Shown in pieces: positions 17,194 to 25,352 of a stretch of DNA of 64,000 nucleotides. The stretch is from Dyella lutea (GTDB lineage: Bacteria > Pseudomonadota > Gammaproteobacteria > Xanthomonadales > Rhodanobacteraceae). The DNA lies in assembly GCF_024158035.1 (NCBI RefSeq), contig NZ_JAMZEK010000002.1:930001-994000 (forward strand). The letters are read 5' to 3'. Made by a program: the position numbers and the translations under genes. Under the pieces are notes generated by a model. It was given only the letters and a program-made list of their open reading frames with translations. It had not been told where the DNA came from and did no database searches. How positions within the stretch are numbered: position 1 is the first letter of the stretch; each line of letters opens with the position of its first letter.

Positions 17194-18207
17194 TCAGTGC
17201 GGGTTTCCGGTGAGCGAGGCGGCATATGCCGCCGCTGCCACTGCGTCCTGCAACGTGAGCTGTCTTGCCTCGTGCTGCATGGGCGCCGCGTTCGGCGAGT
17301 CGCGCTGGCCGCTGGCGAACAGCAGCAGCTGGCGAGCGATGTAGGTGGGCGAACGCCCGGCCAGCGGCGGTGCCGTTCCCCGACCCTGCAGCCGATCGCC
17401 ATGGCAGCTGTCGCAGGGGAGCAGCGGGCCGCTACCGACCGTAGCCAGCAGTGCGCCGCGCTTGATACTGCCCGGTGGCACGTAGGCGATGAAGCCACCG
17501 TGCGTGTCTTCCTTGTCGTAGTCGTCGGGCTTGACCGGTATCTCGATGATGCGCTGGCCGATCGGTTCGCGGCGGCCGTCCGCGTCGGCATGCAGGGCGT
17601 AGTCATGCCAGTGCGTACCCGGGACGCTGGCGCTCTCCACCACGTGGACGTTCGACCTGAATGTCAGGTGCGAGAAATAGTCGAGGGCCTGCGCGATATC
17701 TCCGTCATTGATGACATCGACCTCCTTGGCCATCATCTGCGCCGAATTCGGCTGCTGCCGCCCGCGATGACCGCCGCGAAAGGCTGCGATCTGTTCGAGC
17801 ATGTAGTCGCGCGGCAAGCCGGCCAGCGCGGCGGTGGCCGGTACGCCCGTACCGTCCGGTACGTGGCAGCCTCCACAGGACTCGGCACCCGGTACGGTGC
17901 CGTGGGCGACTATGGCCGGCAGCGGCGGATGGGCGTGCGGAAACCAGTCGGCCGCGCCGGAATCGGGACCGAACAGGTCCTTGTAGCGGTACGTCCGGGC
18001 GCTGTCGCTGACGCGGACGATCTCGTCCGGACGGTGGCTGGCAGGTCCGGTCGGCGACGCACCGGGATCGGGCGAGGATGCCCGCGGATAGGCCCAGTCT
18101 GCGATGGAGCGCAAGCTACCGGCGGTAGAGGCCCCGGTGGCACCGCAGGCCAGAACCGCGAGCAACACGGCACCGACACGAGGCATGGCGAGCGGACGCG
18201 ATGGCAT
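17194..18207 (-). CDS. Di-haem c-type cytochrome
   Basis: A 337-residue exported protein (signal VGAVLLAVLACGATGASTA). Two CxxCH haem sites are visible: ESCGGCHVPDG near residue 110 and LPCDSCHGDRLQG near residue 268, each followed by cytochrome-c-like segments ending in ARQLLLFASGQR and AYAASL. It resembles dehydrogenase-associated or electron-shuttle cytochromes, but no partner enzyme gene is adjacent. The region between the haem domains (residues 150-250) contains HWHDYALHAD and may bind an additional ligand. The partner and pathway are unknown. Confidence 0.8.
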   Translation of the reverse strand: MPSRPLAMPRVGAVLLAVLACGATGASTAGSLRSIADWAYPRASSPDPGASPTGPASHRPDEIVRVSDSARTYRYKDLFGPDSGAADWFPHAHPPLPAIVAHGTVPGAESCGGCHVPDGTGVPATAALAGLPRDYMLEQIAAFRGGHRGRQQPNSAQMMAKEVDVINDGDIAQALDYFSHLTFRSNVHVVESASVPGTHWHDYALHADADGRREPIGQRIIEIPVKPDDYDKEDTHGGFIAYVPPGSIKRGALLATVGSGPLLPCDSCHGDRLQGRGTAPPLAGRSPTYIARQLLLFASGQRDSPNAAPMQHEARQLTLQDAVAAAAYAASLTGNPH

Positions 18208-18539
18208 GGACGGCTCCCCGGCCCCCGACGGTGAAGTCTTATTCGATCAGATCACGCTGTGCGGTGCATCTGGTCGGAAGTCCGAGGCGACGGTGACGGG
18301 CCGCATGCCCGGTGTGGACCGGCGTCGCCGCGGTCGGTCACTGCGGTGGGGGGATGGGCTCCCGCGGGTGATGCGATGCACGCGCGGATGCCCGAACCTC
18401 CGGAACAAAGCTCCATGCGAGGGCACTCTGACGACTCCGGTACCCGAGCGATGCGGGCTTTCCCGCGCGAGGTGGTCCATCGCGGTTCGATCCGGCGGAA
18501 AGGTGACCACGCACCGCCATGGCCGCCCGTATCGTCCGC
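18208..18539. other. Intergenic region upstream of the cytochrome gene
   Basis: About 330 bp between the stop of the dihydrofolate-reductase-like gene and the start of the cytochrome gene. It must contain the cytochrome promoter; no clear -35/-10 pair, operator or small gene could be supported. Confidence 0.4.
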
Positions 18540-19157
18540 TCAGGTGGCCGGCGAGGCGATCGGTATCCCGCCCTCGCGCAGGTAGTGGGTCACCACGTTG
18601 CCCTTCGAGGAGGTGCTGGAGGACACCGGCCGGAAGGCGGCGGGCCGCGCGCGGTCGTCGAACAGCCGCTTGCCCGTGCCAAGCAGGATCGGCACGACGA
18701 TCAGGATCAGCTCGTCGACCAGGTCGCTGGCCAGCAGCTGCTGCACCAGCTCGCTGCTTCCCTGGGTGAGCAGGGGGGGGCCATCGCCTTGCTTGAGCGC
18801 GCGCACGGCCGCGATGACGTCGGGTCCCAGGGCATGGCTGTGGTCCCACGGCAGTACGTCGGGACGGTGCGTGGCGACATGCTTGGGTGCGGCGTTGAAC
18901 AGGTCTGCCGTGCCGCGCAGCGGGGAGTCCGCGGCAACCTCGGGCCAGAAACTGGCGAAGCCGTCGTAGGTGCGCCGCCCGAGCAACAACTCGAACGGAT
19001 GCTGGAACAATGCCTCCATCGCATCGGTGGCCTCGTCGGCGTATGGCCAGAACCAGCCGCCGTGGGCGAAACCGTCGGCGGTATCCTCATCCGGGCTGCC
19101 GGGTGACTGGATGACACCGTCGAGGGTGACGAAGGCGGGGACGATGAGCTTTCTCAT
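18540..19157 (-). CDS. Dihydrofolate reductase family (RibD C-terminal-like) protein
   Basis: A 205-residue protein of the RibD C-terminal/dihydrofolate-reductase-like fold. It starts MRKLIVPAFVTLDGVIQSPG, has the NADPH-site segment LLLGRRTYDGFASFWP and ends with LVDELILIVVPILLGTGKRLF. Such stand-alone proteins are common and poorly characterised, with NADPH-dependent reduction as the likely activity. Ribosome site AGGAG is 8 bases from ATG 19157. A run of eight C residues on the coding strand (opposite 18773-18780) encodes GDGPPLL and is a possible slippage site. Confidence 0.83.
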   Translation of the reverse strand: MRKLIVPAFVTLDGVIQSPGSPDEDTADGFAHGGWFWPYADEATDAMEALFQHPFELLLGRRTYDGFASFWPEVAADSPLRGTADLFNAAPKHVATHRPDVLPWDHSHALGPDVIAAVRALKQGDGPPLLTQGSSELVQQLLASDLVDELILIVVPILLGTGKRLFDDRARPAAFRPVSSSTSSKGNVVTHYLREGGIPIASPAT

Positions 19158-19397
19158 TCGGGTCACTCCTGGGACGTTCGGAAGATGCGCATACCTCTTT
19201 GACGAACGACAGGGCGAGGAATCGACAACGTCCGCATGCAATGCACGCGGCCGGGGCCATGGATCAGTTCAGGCCTGGCGGATGCTACGCGCCGGTGTAC
19301 CGATCTGTCCTGGACGGGTGGATCCATCTGCCACCCCGGTGGCGTGCGGTGCATCGCCGTAGCGAGCATGCCCACCGACGGCCCGCCGTGCGGGAAA

Positions 19398-19429
19398 GGC
19401 CCGGCCCGCGATGCTTCGCGAACCGGGCC
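19398..19429 (-). terminator. Hairpin downstream of the ester hydrolase gene
   Basis: GGCCCGG (19398-19404) pairs with CCGGGCC (19423-19429), and an inner CGCG pair extends the stem. It lies 36-67 bases past the stop at 19465. No T-run follows. It occupies the 307-bp gap (19158-19464) in which I see no gene. Confidence 0.4.
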
Positions 19430-19464
19430 GATCCATGGATACCCGCCGATGGCCGGACGCCGAA

Positions 19465-21405
19465 TCAGCGAGGGGAGGTTGCCACCACCGGCAGCAGCAC
19501 CGCGCTCTTGCCATCGGCGCCGTGTTCGATCGTCACCGTCGCCTTCTTGTAGTCGGCGGGTTTGGCGAACAGGATGTTCGGCACGTACGTCTGCGGGTTG
19601 CGGTCGTACAGCGGGAACAGGGTGGACTGGATCTGCACCATGATGCGGTGGCCCGGCTTGAACTCGTAGTTGATCGTCGGCAGGCGGAACCGGTACTGCT
19701 GCACCTCATTGGCGGGGATCGGCGACGGGTCGGAGAAGCTCTTGCGGTAGCGGCCGCGGAAGATGTCCATCGATACCGGCAGCTCGTAGCCGCCCATGGT
19801 CGGGTCGGTCGGCACGCTGCCGGGGTAGACGTCGATCAGCTTCACCACGAAATCGCCGTCGGTGCCGGTGGTCCTGGCATAGAGATCGGCGATCGGCGCA
19901 CCTTGCACGGTCACCGTCTTCGTGAGCACCGGCGTGGTGTAGGACAGCACGTCGGGGCGATCGACCACGAAGCGCTGGTCCTGCACCAGCCAGGTGCGCC
20001 AGCGGTCCTCGTTCTGCGCTGGGATTGGCCGCTGCAGGTAGGGCACCGGCTTGGCCGGGTCGGAGACATAGCTGTCGCTGCCGCCCGAGGGCTGGCCGAA
20101 GCCCAGGCCGAAGTCGCCCTGCAGGTAGATCGGGGTGAGCTTCTGCTCGCTGGCCGGCTTCCAGTGGCTGAAGCTGTCCCAGTGCTGCTCGACCGCGTTG
20201 TAGATCATCGCCTGCGGCAACGGCTTGGCCATCGGCGTGCCGCGCAGGTAGTGGTTGAACCAGGGGATGATCACCTGCTGGCGGAACTGCGCGGTGGTGT
20301 CGCCCGGCCACTTCAGCGGACCGAGGTTCCAGCCGGCACGGTTGATCTGGCTGTGCCACCACGGTCCCATCACCAGATGGTTGTTTGCGCCGTGGCCGGC
20401 CTTCTCCAGCGCTTCCCAGGCATGCACGGCGCCGTAGATGTCCTCCTGGTCCCACAGGCCCTGCAGCCACATGGTCGGCACGTTGGACGGATGCTCGACG
20501 AGTAGCTTGTCCAGCGCCTGCAGTTGCCAGAACGCGTCGTAGGACGGGTGCGCGGCGAAGCGGTTCCACCAGGGCAGTTGCTTGAAGCCGTGGGCGTCGG
20601 CCCAGGCGCCGGGCGAGCCGGCCTCGAGGAAATTGGTGTAGTCGTCGTAGTTGTCGCGCGGCACGCTCTCGCCCGAGCCCTGCTTGGTCATCTGGCCGGT
20701 GAAGTAGTCCAGGTTCACCTGGCGCAGCGCGCCGTAGTGGTACCAGTCGTCGCCCATCCAGCCGTCGACCATCGGGCTCTCCGGCGCCGCGACCTTCAGT
20801 GCCGGATGCGGATGCAGCAGGGCCATCGCCACGGTCCAGCCGTCGTAGGACGAGCCGATCATGCCGACCTTGCCATTCGACTCCTTGATGTTCTTCACCA
20901 GCCAGTCGATGGTGTCCCACGCGTCGGTGGTGTCGTCGGTCCTGGTCGGGTTGAGCGGGCCGATCGGCGGGCGCGTCATGACGTACTTGCCTTCCGAGCC
21001 GTATTTGCCGCGGATGTCCTGCCACACCAGGATGTAGCTGCCGTCGGCCCAGTCCTTGTCGCCCGACCACACCGCGTCGGCCATGTGCGGGCTGTTGCCG
21101 GAGGCCATGCCGCTGGCGTCGTAGGGCGTGCGCTCGAGCAGCATCGGCAGGTCGTGCGCGCCCTTCGGAATCATGATCACCGTGTGCAGTTTCACGCCGT
21201 CGCGCATCGGGATCATCACCTCGCGCTTGACGTAGTCGAAGTTGCCCTGCGGCTGCACCCACTTGGCCGGGATGTCCGACCCGGTCTGGATCATGTCCGG
21301 GGTGACCTTCGACGACTCCTGGCCTGGCGGGAGCGCAGCGAATGCGGTGGCGGAAGCAAGGCAGACGAGCGAAACGATCGCCGAAGCCAGGACGGCTTTC
21401 TTCAT
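19465..21405 (-). CDS. Alpha-amino acid ester hydrolase (CocE/NonD, S15 family)
   Basis: A 646-residue exported serine hydrolase (signal KKAVLASAIVSLVCLASATAFA). The nucleophile elbow is MIGSSYDGW near residue 185. WLQGLWDQED carries the acid and MGPWWHSQ the histidine of the triad. ESPMVDGWMGDDWYHYGALRQ gives the acidic cluster that binds the substrate amino group in alpha-amino acid ester hydrolases of Xanthomonas and Acetobacter, so this subgroup is favoured over cocaine-esterase or dipeptidyl types. A C-terminal jelly roll follows. These enzymes hydrolyse or transfer acyl groups from amino acid esters and beta-lactam side chains. Ribosome site AGGA is 9 bases from ATG 21405. Confidence 0.9.
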   Translation of the reverse strand: MKKAVLASAIVSLVCLASATAFAALPPGQESSKVTPDMIQTGSDIPAKWVQPQGNFDYVKREVMIPMRDGVKLHTVIMIPKGAHDLPMLLERTPYDASGMASGNSPHMADAVWSGDKDWADGSYILVWQDIRGKYGSEGKYVMTRPPIGPLNPTRTDDTTDAWDTIDWLVKNIKESNGKVGMIGSSYDGWTVAMALLHPHPALKVAAPESPMVDGWMGDDWYHYGALRQVNLDYFTGQMTKQGSGESVPRDNYDDYTNFLEAGSPGAWADAHGFKQLPWWNRFAAHPSYDAFWQLQALDKLLVEHPSNVPTMWLQGLWDQEDIYGAVHAWEALEKAGHGANNHLVMGPWWHSQINRAGWNLGPLKWPGDTTAQFRQQVIIPWFNHYLRGTPMAKPLPQAMIYNAVEQHWDSFSHWKPASEQKLTPIYLQGDFGLGFGQPSGGSDSYVSDPAKPVPYLQRPIPAQNEDRWRTWLVQDQRFVVDRPDVLSYTTPVLTKTVTVQGAPIADLYARTTGTDGDFVVKLIDVYPGSVPTDPTMGGYELPVSMDIFRGRYRKSFSDPSPIPANEVQQYRFRLPTINYEFKPGHRIMVQIQSTLFPLYDRNPQTYVPNILFAKPADYKKATVTIEHGADGKSAVLLPVVATSPR

Positions 21406-21556
21406 GGGTGGGGATCCTCTGGTGGGGGAGTCACGGCAGCCCCGCGGGGGCGCCATCCCGGAGACTATGAAAACCTCGGGCAGGGTTTGGCAAGGCGTGG
21501 TGCGGCATGCGCGGGTTCTTGCGGCGGGCGGCCCCCGCCTCACGAGCGGCCGGAAG

Positions 21557-21586
21557 CGGAGAAGGCGGCCCAGGCCGCCTTCTCCG
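21557..21586 (-). terminator. Strong hairpin after the membrane-protein gene
   Basis: An almost perfect 30-bp inverted repeat, with arm CGGAGAAGGCGGCC and a two-base centre CA, begins 20 bp past the stop at 21606. There is no T-run. It probably acts as a terminator or transcript-end stabiliser for the leftward gene. Confidence 0.5.
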
Positions 21587-21605
21587 GTCGTCCCTAGGCC
21601 GGTAG

Positions 21606-22502
21606 TCAGGCCGTGGCCGGCTCCGGCAGCGCGGTGGCATCGTCGGTGCCGCACACATCGCGCCACAGGTGGTAGCTCACGCCGAACATGCCCATGAAGA
21701 TCGTCATCATGAAGCCGATGTACAGCGGTACCGCGATCACCAGCATCAGCCAGTTGCCGACCATTCTGCCGAGCAGGAACGCCAGCATCATCACCAGCAT
21801 CAGGGCGATCGCAACCCCGATCATGGCGAGCAGGCCACCGACCGCATAGGCCAGCAACGGCAGTGCGTTCTTCGCGGTGCCGATGATGCCATCGCCGATC
21901 GCGGCGAACACGCCCCGACGGCCCAGTGCGACCTGCCCGAGGGCGATCGCATAGAAGGCGGTGAACAGCAGGAAGAACACCGCGCCCAGGGCGATGAGTG
22001 TGCCGAAGCCATGCGGCAGCGATGGCGGTACGGGCTGTGCCTGCATGGCGAGCGCCTGCATGTACCAGTGCAGCAGGCCGCCGCCCATCGCAACGAGGAG
22101 GAGCGCGAACATCGCGACGTAGATCAGCAGGACCACCAGTCCGAAGCCGATCAGGCGCAGGGCACTGCCGTCGCGATAAGGGCCGAAGACGTCGCGGATG
22201 CGCGCTGCGCGGCCGCATTCGGCCGCATCGATCACCTGCAGGTATCCACCGTACAGCGGGATCACCAGCAGGCCGATCAGCATCGAGAGTGCGGTCCACC
22301 CGACCGACGTCATCGGGGAGAGCGGTATGCCGGCCTGGATGGCATGCAGGCGAATCGGGATTGTCACCAGCGACGGCAGGACAACCGCGGCCAGCAGTAT
22401 CGCTGCGCCGCCCCACAGCGGTTTCGGATGGCGAAAGCCCGCACTGAATCCGCGCATCAGCCAGCCGAACCCGGCCGATGCCCGCCTCGATCGTGTCGTC
22501 AT
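21606..22502 (-). CDS. Integral membrane protein with BPSS1780-like topology
   Basis: A 298-residue protein with about six transmembrane helices, including ILLAAVVLPSLVTIPI, LIGFGLVVLLIYVAMFALLLVAMGGG, GTLIALGAVFFLLFTAFYAIAL and LMLVMMLAFLLGR. The cytoplasmic N-terminus is basic (TTRSRRASAGFGWLMRGFSAGFRHP). It resembles the bacterial family of uncharacterised membrane proteins that recruit stretched GxxxG helices; it is related in layout to the DUF2189 protein at 24532. GGGAG lies 5 bases from ATG 22502. Function unknown. Confidence 0.65.
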   Translation of the reverse strand: MTTRSRRASAGFGWLMRGFSAGFRHPKPLWGGAAILLAAVVLPSLVTIPIRLHAIQAGIPLSPMTSVGWTALSMLIGLLVIPLYGGYLQVIDAAECGRAARIRDVFGPYRDGSALRLIGFGLVVLLIYVAMFALLLVAMGGGLLHWYMQALAMQAQPVPPSLPHGFGTLIALGAVFFLLFTAFYAIALGQVALGRRGVFAAIGDGIIGTAKNALPLLAYAVGGLLAMIGVAIALMLVMMLAFLLGRMVGNWLMLVIAVPLYIGFMMTIFMGMFGVSYHLWRDVCGTDDATALPEPATA

Positions 22503-22696
22503 CGTTGCTCCCCCTGATCGGCGCCCCTTGCGCCGCTGCGGTCGAGCATAGCGACGGCGTCGGCCCAAAGAGCGGTGTGGTCTGCCCGGGAGCTGGAAAA
22601 ATGCTGTATTTCGCAAGCGTTTGCGACGTGCCGGCGGCCGCACGTTCCACGCATCCGCGGGTTGCCGCGGTTGTCGCGAGCCCCGCCCGTGCACCG

Positions 22697-23404
22697 CTAC
22701 CAGGGCACCGTGCGCCCCAGATAGTCGAGGTACCGCAATCCGGGCGTGCCTGGCTGGGCGAGCAGCACGTCCACCAGGCGCGGCACGCTGTCCTCGATGG
22801 CCAATGGCGCCTCCGCGCCACCGAGCTCGGTGCGCACCCAGCCGGGGGCCATCAGCACCATGGCGCGGGCGGAGCCGGCGTGCCGGGCGGCGAAGCTGCG
22901 CATGAACATGTTCAGCGCGGCCTTGCTGCCCCGGTAGAGCTCGCGCATGCCTTTTTCGTTGTTGGCGATGCTGCCTTGTCCGGACGACATGATGCCGATG
23001 AGGCCGGTGGGGATGACGAGCGCTTCCAATCGCTCGACCACCCGCATCGGGCTGAGCGCGTTGGTGATCATCAGGTCGACGAAATCCCGGGTCGATACCT
23101 CATCGATGGTCTGCGTGGGGTCGGGATTGGTCGTGCCCGCGCTGACGAACAACATGTCGAAGCGCCGATGATCCAGGCGCTGGCGCAAGGCGGCCAGCTG
23201 ATCCGCGAAGCAGATGTCCAGCGTCTCGATCTCGATCCGGCCCGGGTACGCATCGGCCAGCTCATGCAGCCGCGTGCGGGCGGTGCCGCGCACGGTGCCG
23301 ACGACGTGCCAGCCCCTGCGCAGGAACTCGCCCGCCATGGCCAGGCCCAGGCCGCGCGAGGCACCGATCAGCAGGATCGTCGGGGGGAGGAGAGGAGTCG
23401 GCAT
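22697..23404 (-). CDS. Short-chain dehydrogenase/reductase
   Basis: A 235-residue SDR. The nucleotide motif ILLIGASRGLGLAMAGEFLRRGW is near residue 10, NALSPMRVV follows, and the catalytic Ser and Tyr/Lys are in IGIMSSGQGSIANN and ELYRGSKAALNMFMRSFA. It is the csgA/YciK-like, often carbonyl-reducing SDR type; its substrate is unknown. A divergent LysR-type gene starts 131 bp away, with an inverted repeat between them. ATG 23404 fits the fold; an upstream ATG at 23446 with GGAGG one base away is less likely. Confidence 0.85.
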   Translation of the reverse strand: MPTPLLPPTILLIGASRGLGLAMAGEFLRRGWHVVGTVRGTARTRLHELADAYPGRIEIETLDICFADQLAALRQRLDHRRFDMLFVSAGTTNPDPTQTIDEVSTRDFVDLMITNALSPMRVVERLEALVIPTGLIGIMSSGQGSIANNEKGMRELYRGSKAALNMFMRSFAARHAGSARAMVLMAPGWVRTELGGAEAPLAIEDSVPRLVDVLLAQPGTPGLRYLDYLGRTVPW

Positions 23405-23474
23405 CGGGTGATGTCCATGCATCGGGGGCGACAGGAAGGGTTCCATGCCTCCACGGCTGGCGCTAGACGCATGG

Positions 23475-23495
23475 GATGCAAATTGTTTGTGCATC
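23475..23495. promoter_or_regulatory. Inverted repeat between SDR and LysR genes
   Basis: GATGCA (23475-23480) and TGCATC (23490-23495) form a perfect inverted repeat with a 9-base AT-rich spacer, midway in the divergent region. It is a plausible site for the LysR-type protein, although it is not a T-N11-A match. Confidence 0.5.
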
Positions 23496-23535
23496 AGACG
23501 CAATCATGCAGACGGTCCGGCGCTATGCTCCGTGG

Positions 23536-24465
23536 ATGGACGCCGTCGATCTCAATCTGCTGCCGGCGCTCGACGCCCTGCTCGCCGAAGGCAGCGTGAC
23601 GGGCGCGGCGCGCCGGCTGGGGCTGAGCGCATCGGCGATGAGCCGGACGCTGGCGCGGCTGCGCGCGGCGACCGGGGATCCGCTGCTGGTGCGCGCAGGT
23701 CGGGGGCTGGTGCCCTCGCCGCGGGCGGTCGAGCTGCGCGAGCGCGTGCATGCGCTGAGCCGCGACGCACAGGCGGTGCTGCGGCCCGTCGCGGACGTGC
23801 TCGATCCGTCCGCACTGGATTGCACCTTCACGCTGCGCGCCAACGAGGCCTTCGTCGAGCGTTTCGCGGCGCCGCTGTTCCTCGCGGTATCGGCCGAGGC
23901 ACCGCGGGTGCGCCTGCAGTTCGTGCACAAGCCCGACAAGGATGCGACGCCGTTGCGCGACGGGCGGATCGACCTGGAAATCGGCGTGGTCGGCACCACG
24001 GCGCCAGAGGTGCGCTCCCGCCTGCTGTTCCGCGACCGCTACGTGGGCGTGGTGCGTACCGGCCACCCGCTGCTGTCGGCGCGGACCGTGACCGCGAAGC
24101 GCCTGGTGGCGCACGGGCATGTCGCCGCGTCACCCGGCGGCGAGACGCGCGGACCGGTCGACGACGCGCTGGCCGCCGTGGGACTGCATCGCGACGTGCG
24201 GGTCGTGGTGCCCGGCTTCACCGATGCATTGGCGATGGCGCGCCACACCGACCTGGTCGCCATCGTGCCGCAGTCCTGCCTCGGAAGCGCGTCGCCGGGG
24301 CGTCGCTCCCGTGCGTCCGCGCTCGACATGTTCGAGCTCCCGCTGAAACTGCCGCCGCTGATGGTGAGCGCGATCTGGCATCCACGGCTGGATGCCGATC
24401 CGGCCCACCGCTGGCTGCGTGGCGTGGTGCTGGCGGTCTGCCGCGCCGTCTATCCGGCGGGTTAG
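23536..24465 (+). CDS. LysR-family transcriptional regulator
   Basis: A 309-residue LysR regulator. The N-terminal winged HTH is MDAVDLNLLPALDALLAEGSVTGAARRLGLSASAMSRTLARLR, followed by the linker helix and an effector domain (RLRFVHKPDKDATPLRDGRIDLEIGVV type). It is divergent from the short-chain dehydrogenase gene, which is probably its target. ATG 23536 is preferred since it begins the HTH exactly; an in-frame ATG at 23476 would add 20 unconserved residues and would overlap the inverted repeat at 23475-23495. Confidence 0.9.
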   Translation: MDAVDLNLLPALDALLAEGSVTGAARRLGLSASAMSRTLARLRAATGDPLLVRAGRGLVPSPRAVELRERVHALSRDAQAVLRPVADVLDPSALDCTFTLRANEAFVERFAAPLFLAVSAEAPRVRLQFVHKPDKDATPLRDGRIDLEIGVVGTTAPEVRSRLLFRDRYVGVVRTGHPLLSARTVTAKRLVAHGHVAASPGGETRGPVDDALAAVGLHRDVRVVVPGFTDALAMARHTDLVAIVPQSCLGSASPGRRSRASALDMFELPLKLPPLMVSAIWHPRLDADPAHRWLRGVVLAVCRAVYPAG

Positions 24466-24531
24466 CCTGACGGCACCCGGCGGTGGCGCGGCTCGTTATA
24501 GTCCGCCGCAGGGGATCGTGGAGGAGGGACC

Positions 24532-25299
24532 ATGACCGAGGAAGCGCAGCGACCGTTCGTGGTGCCGTGCCGGCCGCTGCCGCTGGCGGCACCATGGCGC
24601 TGGCTGGCGGCCGGATGGCGGGACGTGCATCGGGCGCCGGGTCTCACCGCGGTGTTCGGCACGGTGATCGTGCTGGTGAGCGCGGCGGTATCGGCGCTGG
24701 CGTGGGCGCTGGGGCGCTTCGCCCTGCTGGCCTTGCTGCTGTCCGGCTTCGTCTTCGTGGCGCCGCTGATCGGCGTCGGGCTGTATTCGGTGAGCTGTGC
24801 GCTGATCGCCGGGCGCCAGCCACGGCTGCGCGATTCGTTCGCGGTGGCGCGGCGGGTGATCGGGCAGGCCGGCATCTTTGCGCTGATGCAGCTGGTGATC
24901 ATCCTGATCTGGTCGCGCGCCGGCATGATGCTGACTGCTTTCGTGCCGGTGGACCCGGGCGATCACCGTGCGCTGCTCGAGTATCTGGCGATCGGCTCGC
25001 TGATCGGTGCGGCCTTCGCCGCCTTCACCTTCGCCGTGTCGGTGGTGTCGCTGCCGCTGATCGCGCAGCGCGACGTGGATATGGTCACCGCCTGCGTCTC
25101 CAGCTTCAACGCGGTGCTGCGCAACAAGCCGGTGATGCTGCTGTGGGGCGCGATCATCGTGGTGCTGACGGTGGTCGGCTTTGCCACCGTGATCGGGCTG
25201 GGGCTGGTCATGCCGTGGCTGGCCTACGCCACCTATCACGCCTACCGCGACACGCTGGATGCGTCGGACTGGCCGCTGCAGGAGGGCGCGGCGGGCTGA
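24532..25299 (+). CDS. DUF2189 family membrane protein
   Basis: A 255-residue inner-membrane protein with about six helices. The N-terminal RPLPLAAPWRWLAAGWRDVHRAPGLTAVFG and the later LRDSFAVARRVIGQAGIFALMQLVIILIWSRAG and LPLIAQRDVDMVTACVSSFNAVLRNKP are hallmarks of DUF2189. In other proteobacteria this family is often near cytochrome oxidase or nitrogen-oxide genes, and here the nirK module lies next door in convergent orientation. GGAGG with good spacing precedes ATG 24532. Role unknown. Confidence 0.85.
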   Translation: MTEEAQRPFVVPCRPLPLAAPWRWLAAGWRDVHRAPGLTAVFGTVIVLVSAAVSALAWALGRFALLALLLSGFVFVAPLIGVGLYSVSCALIAGRQPRLRDSFAVARRVIGQAGIFALMQLVIILIWSRAGMMLTAFVPVDPGDHRALLEYLAIGSLIGAAFAAFTFAVSVVSLPLIAQRDVDMVTACVSSFNAVLRNKPVMLLWGAIIVVLTVVGFATVIGLGLVMPWLAYATYHAYRDTLDASDWPLQEGAAG

Positions 25300-25321
25300 T
25301 CCGCGCGCGATGCGGTGGCGA

Positions 25322-25337
25322 CCGGCGGTGACGCCGG
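25322..25337. terminator. GC hairpin between convergent genes
   Basis: CCGGCG-GTGA-CGCCGG forms a six-pair stem with a GNRA-type tetraloop between the DUF2189 stop (25299) and the beta-barrel stop (25353). No T-run; weak terminator candidate for either strand. Confidence 0.35.
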
Positions 25338-25352
25338 CCGCCGCCGTTCCGC

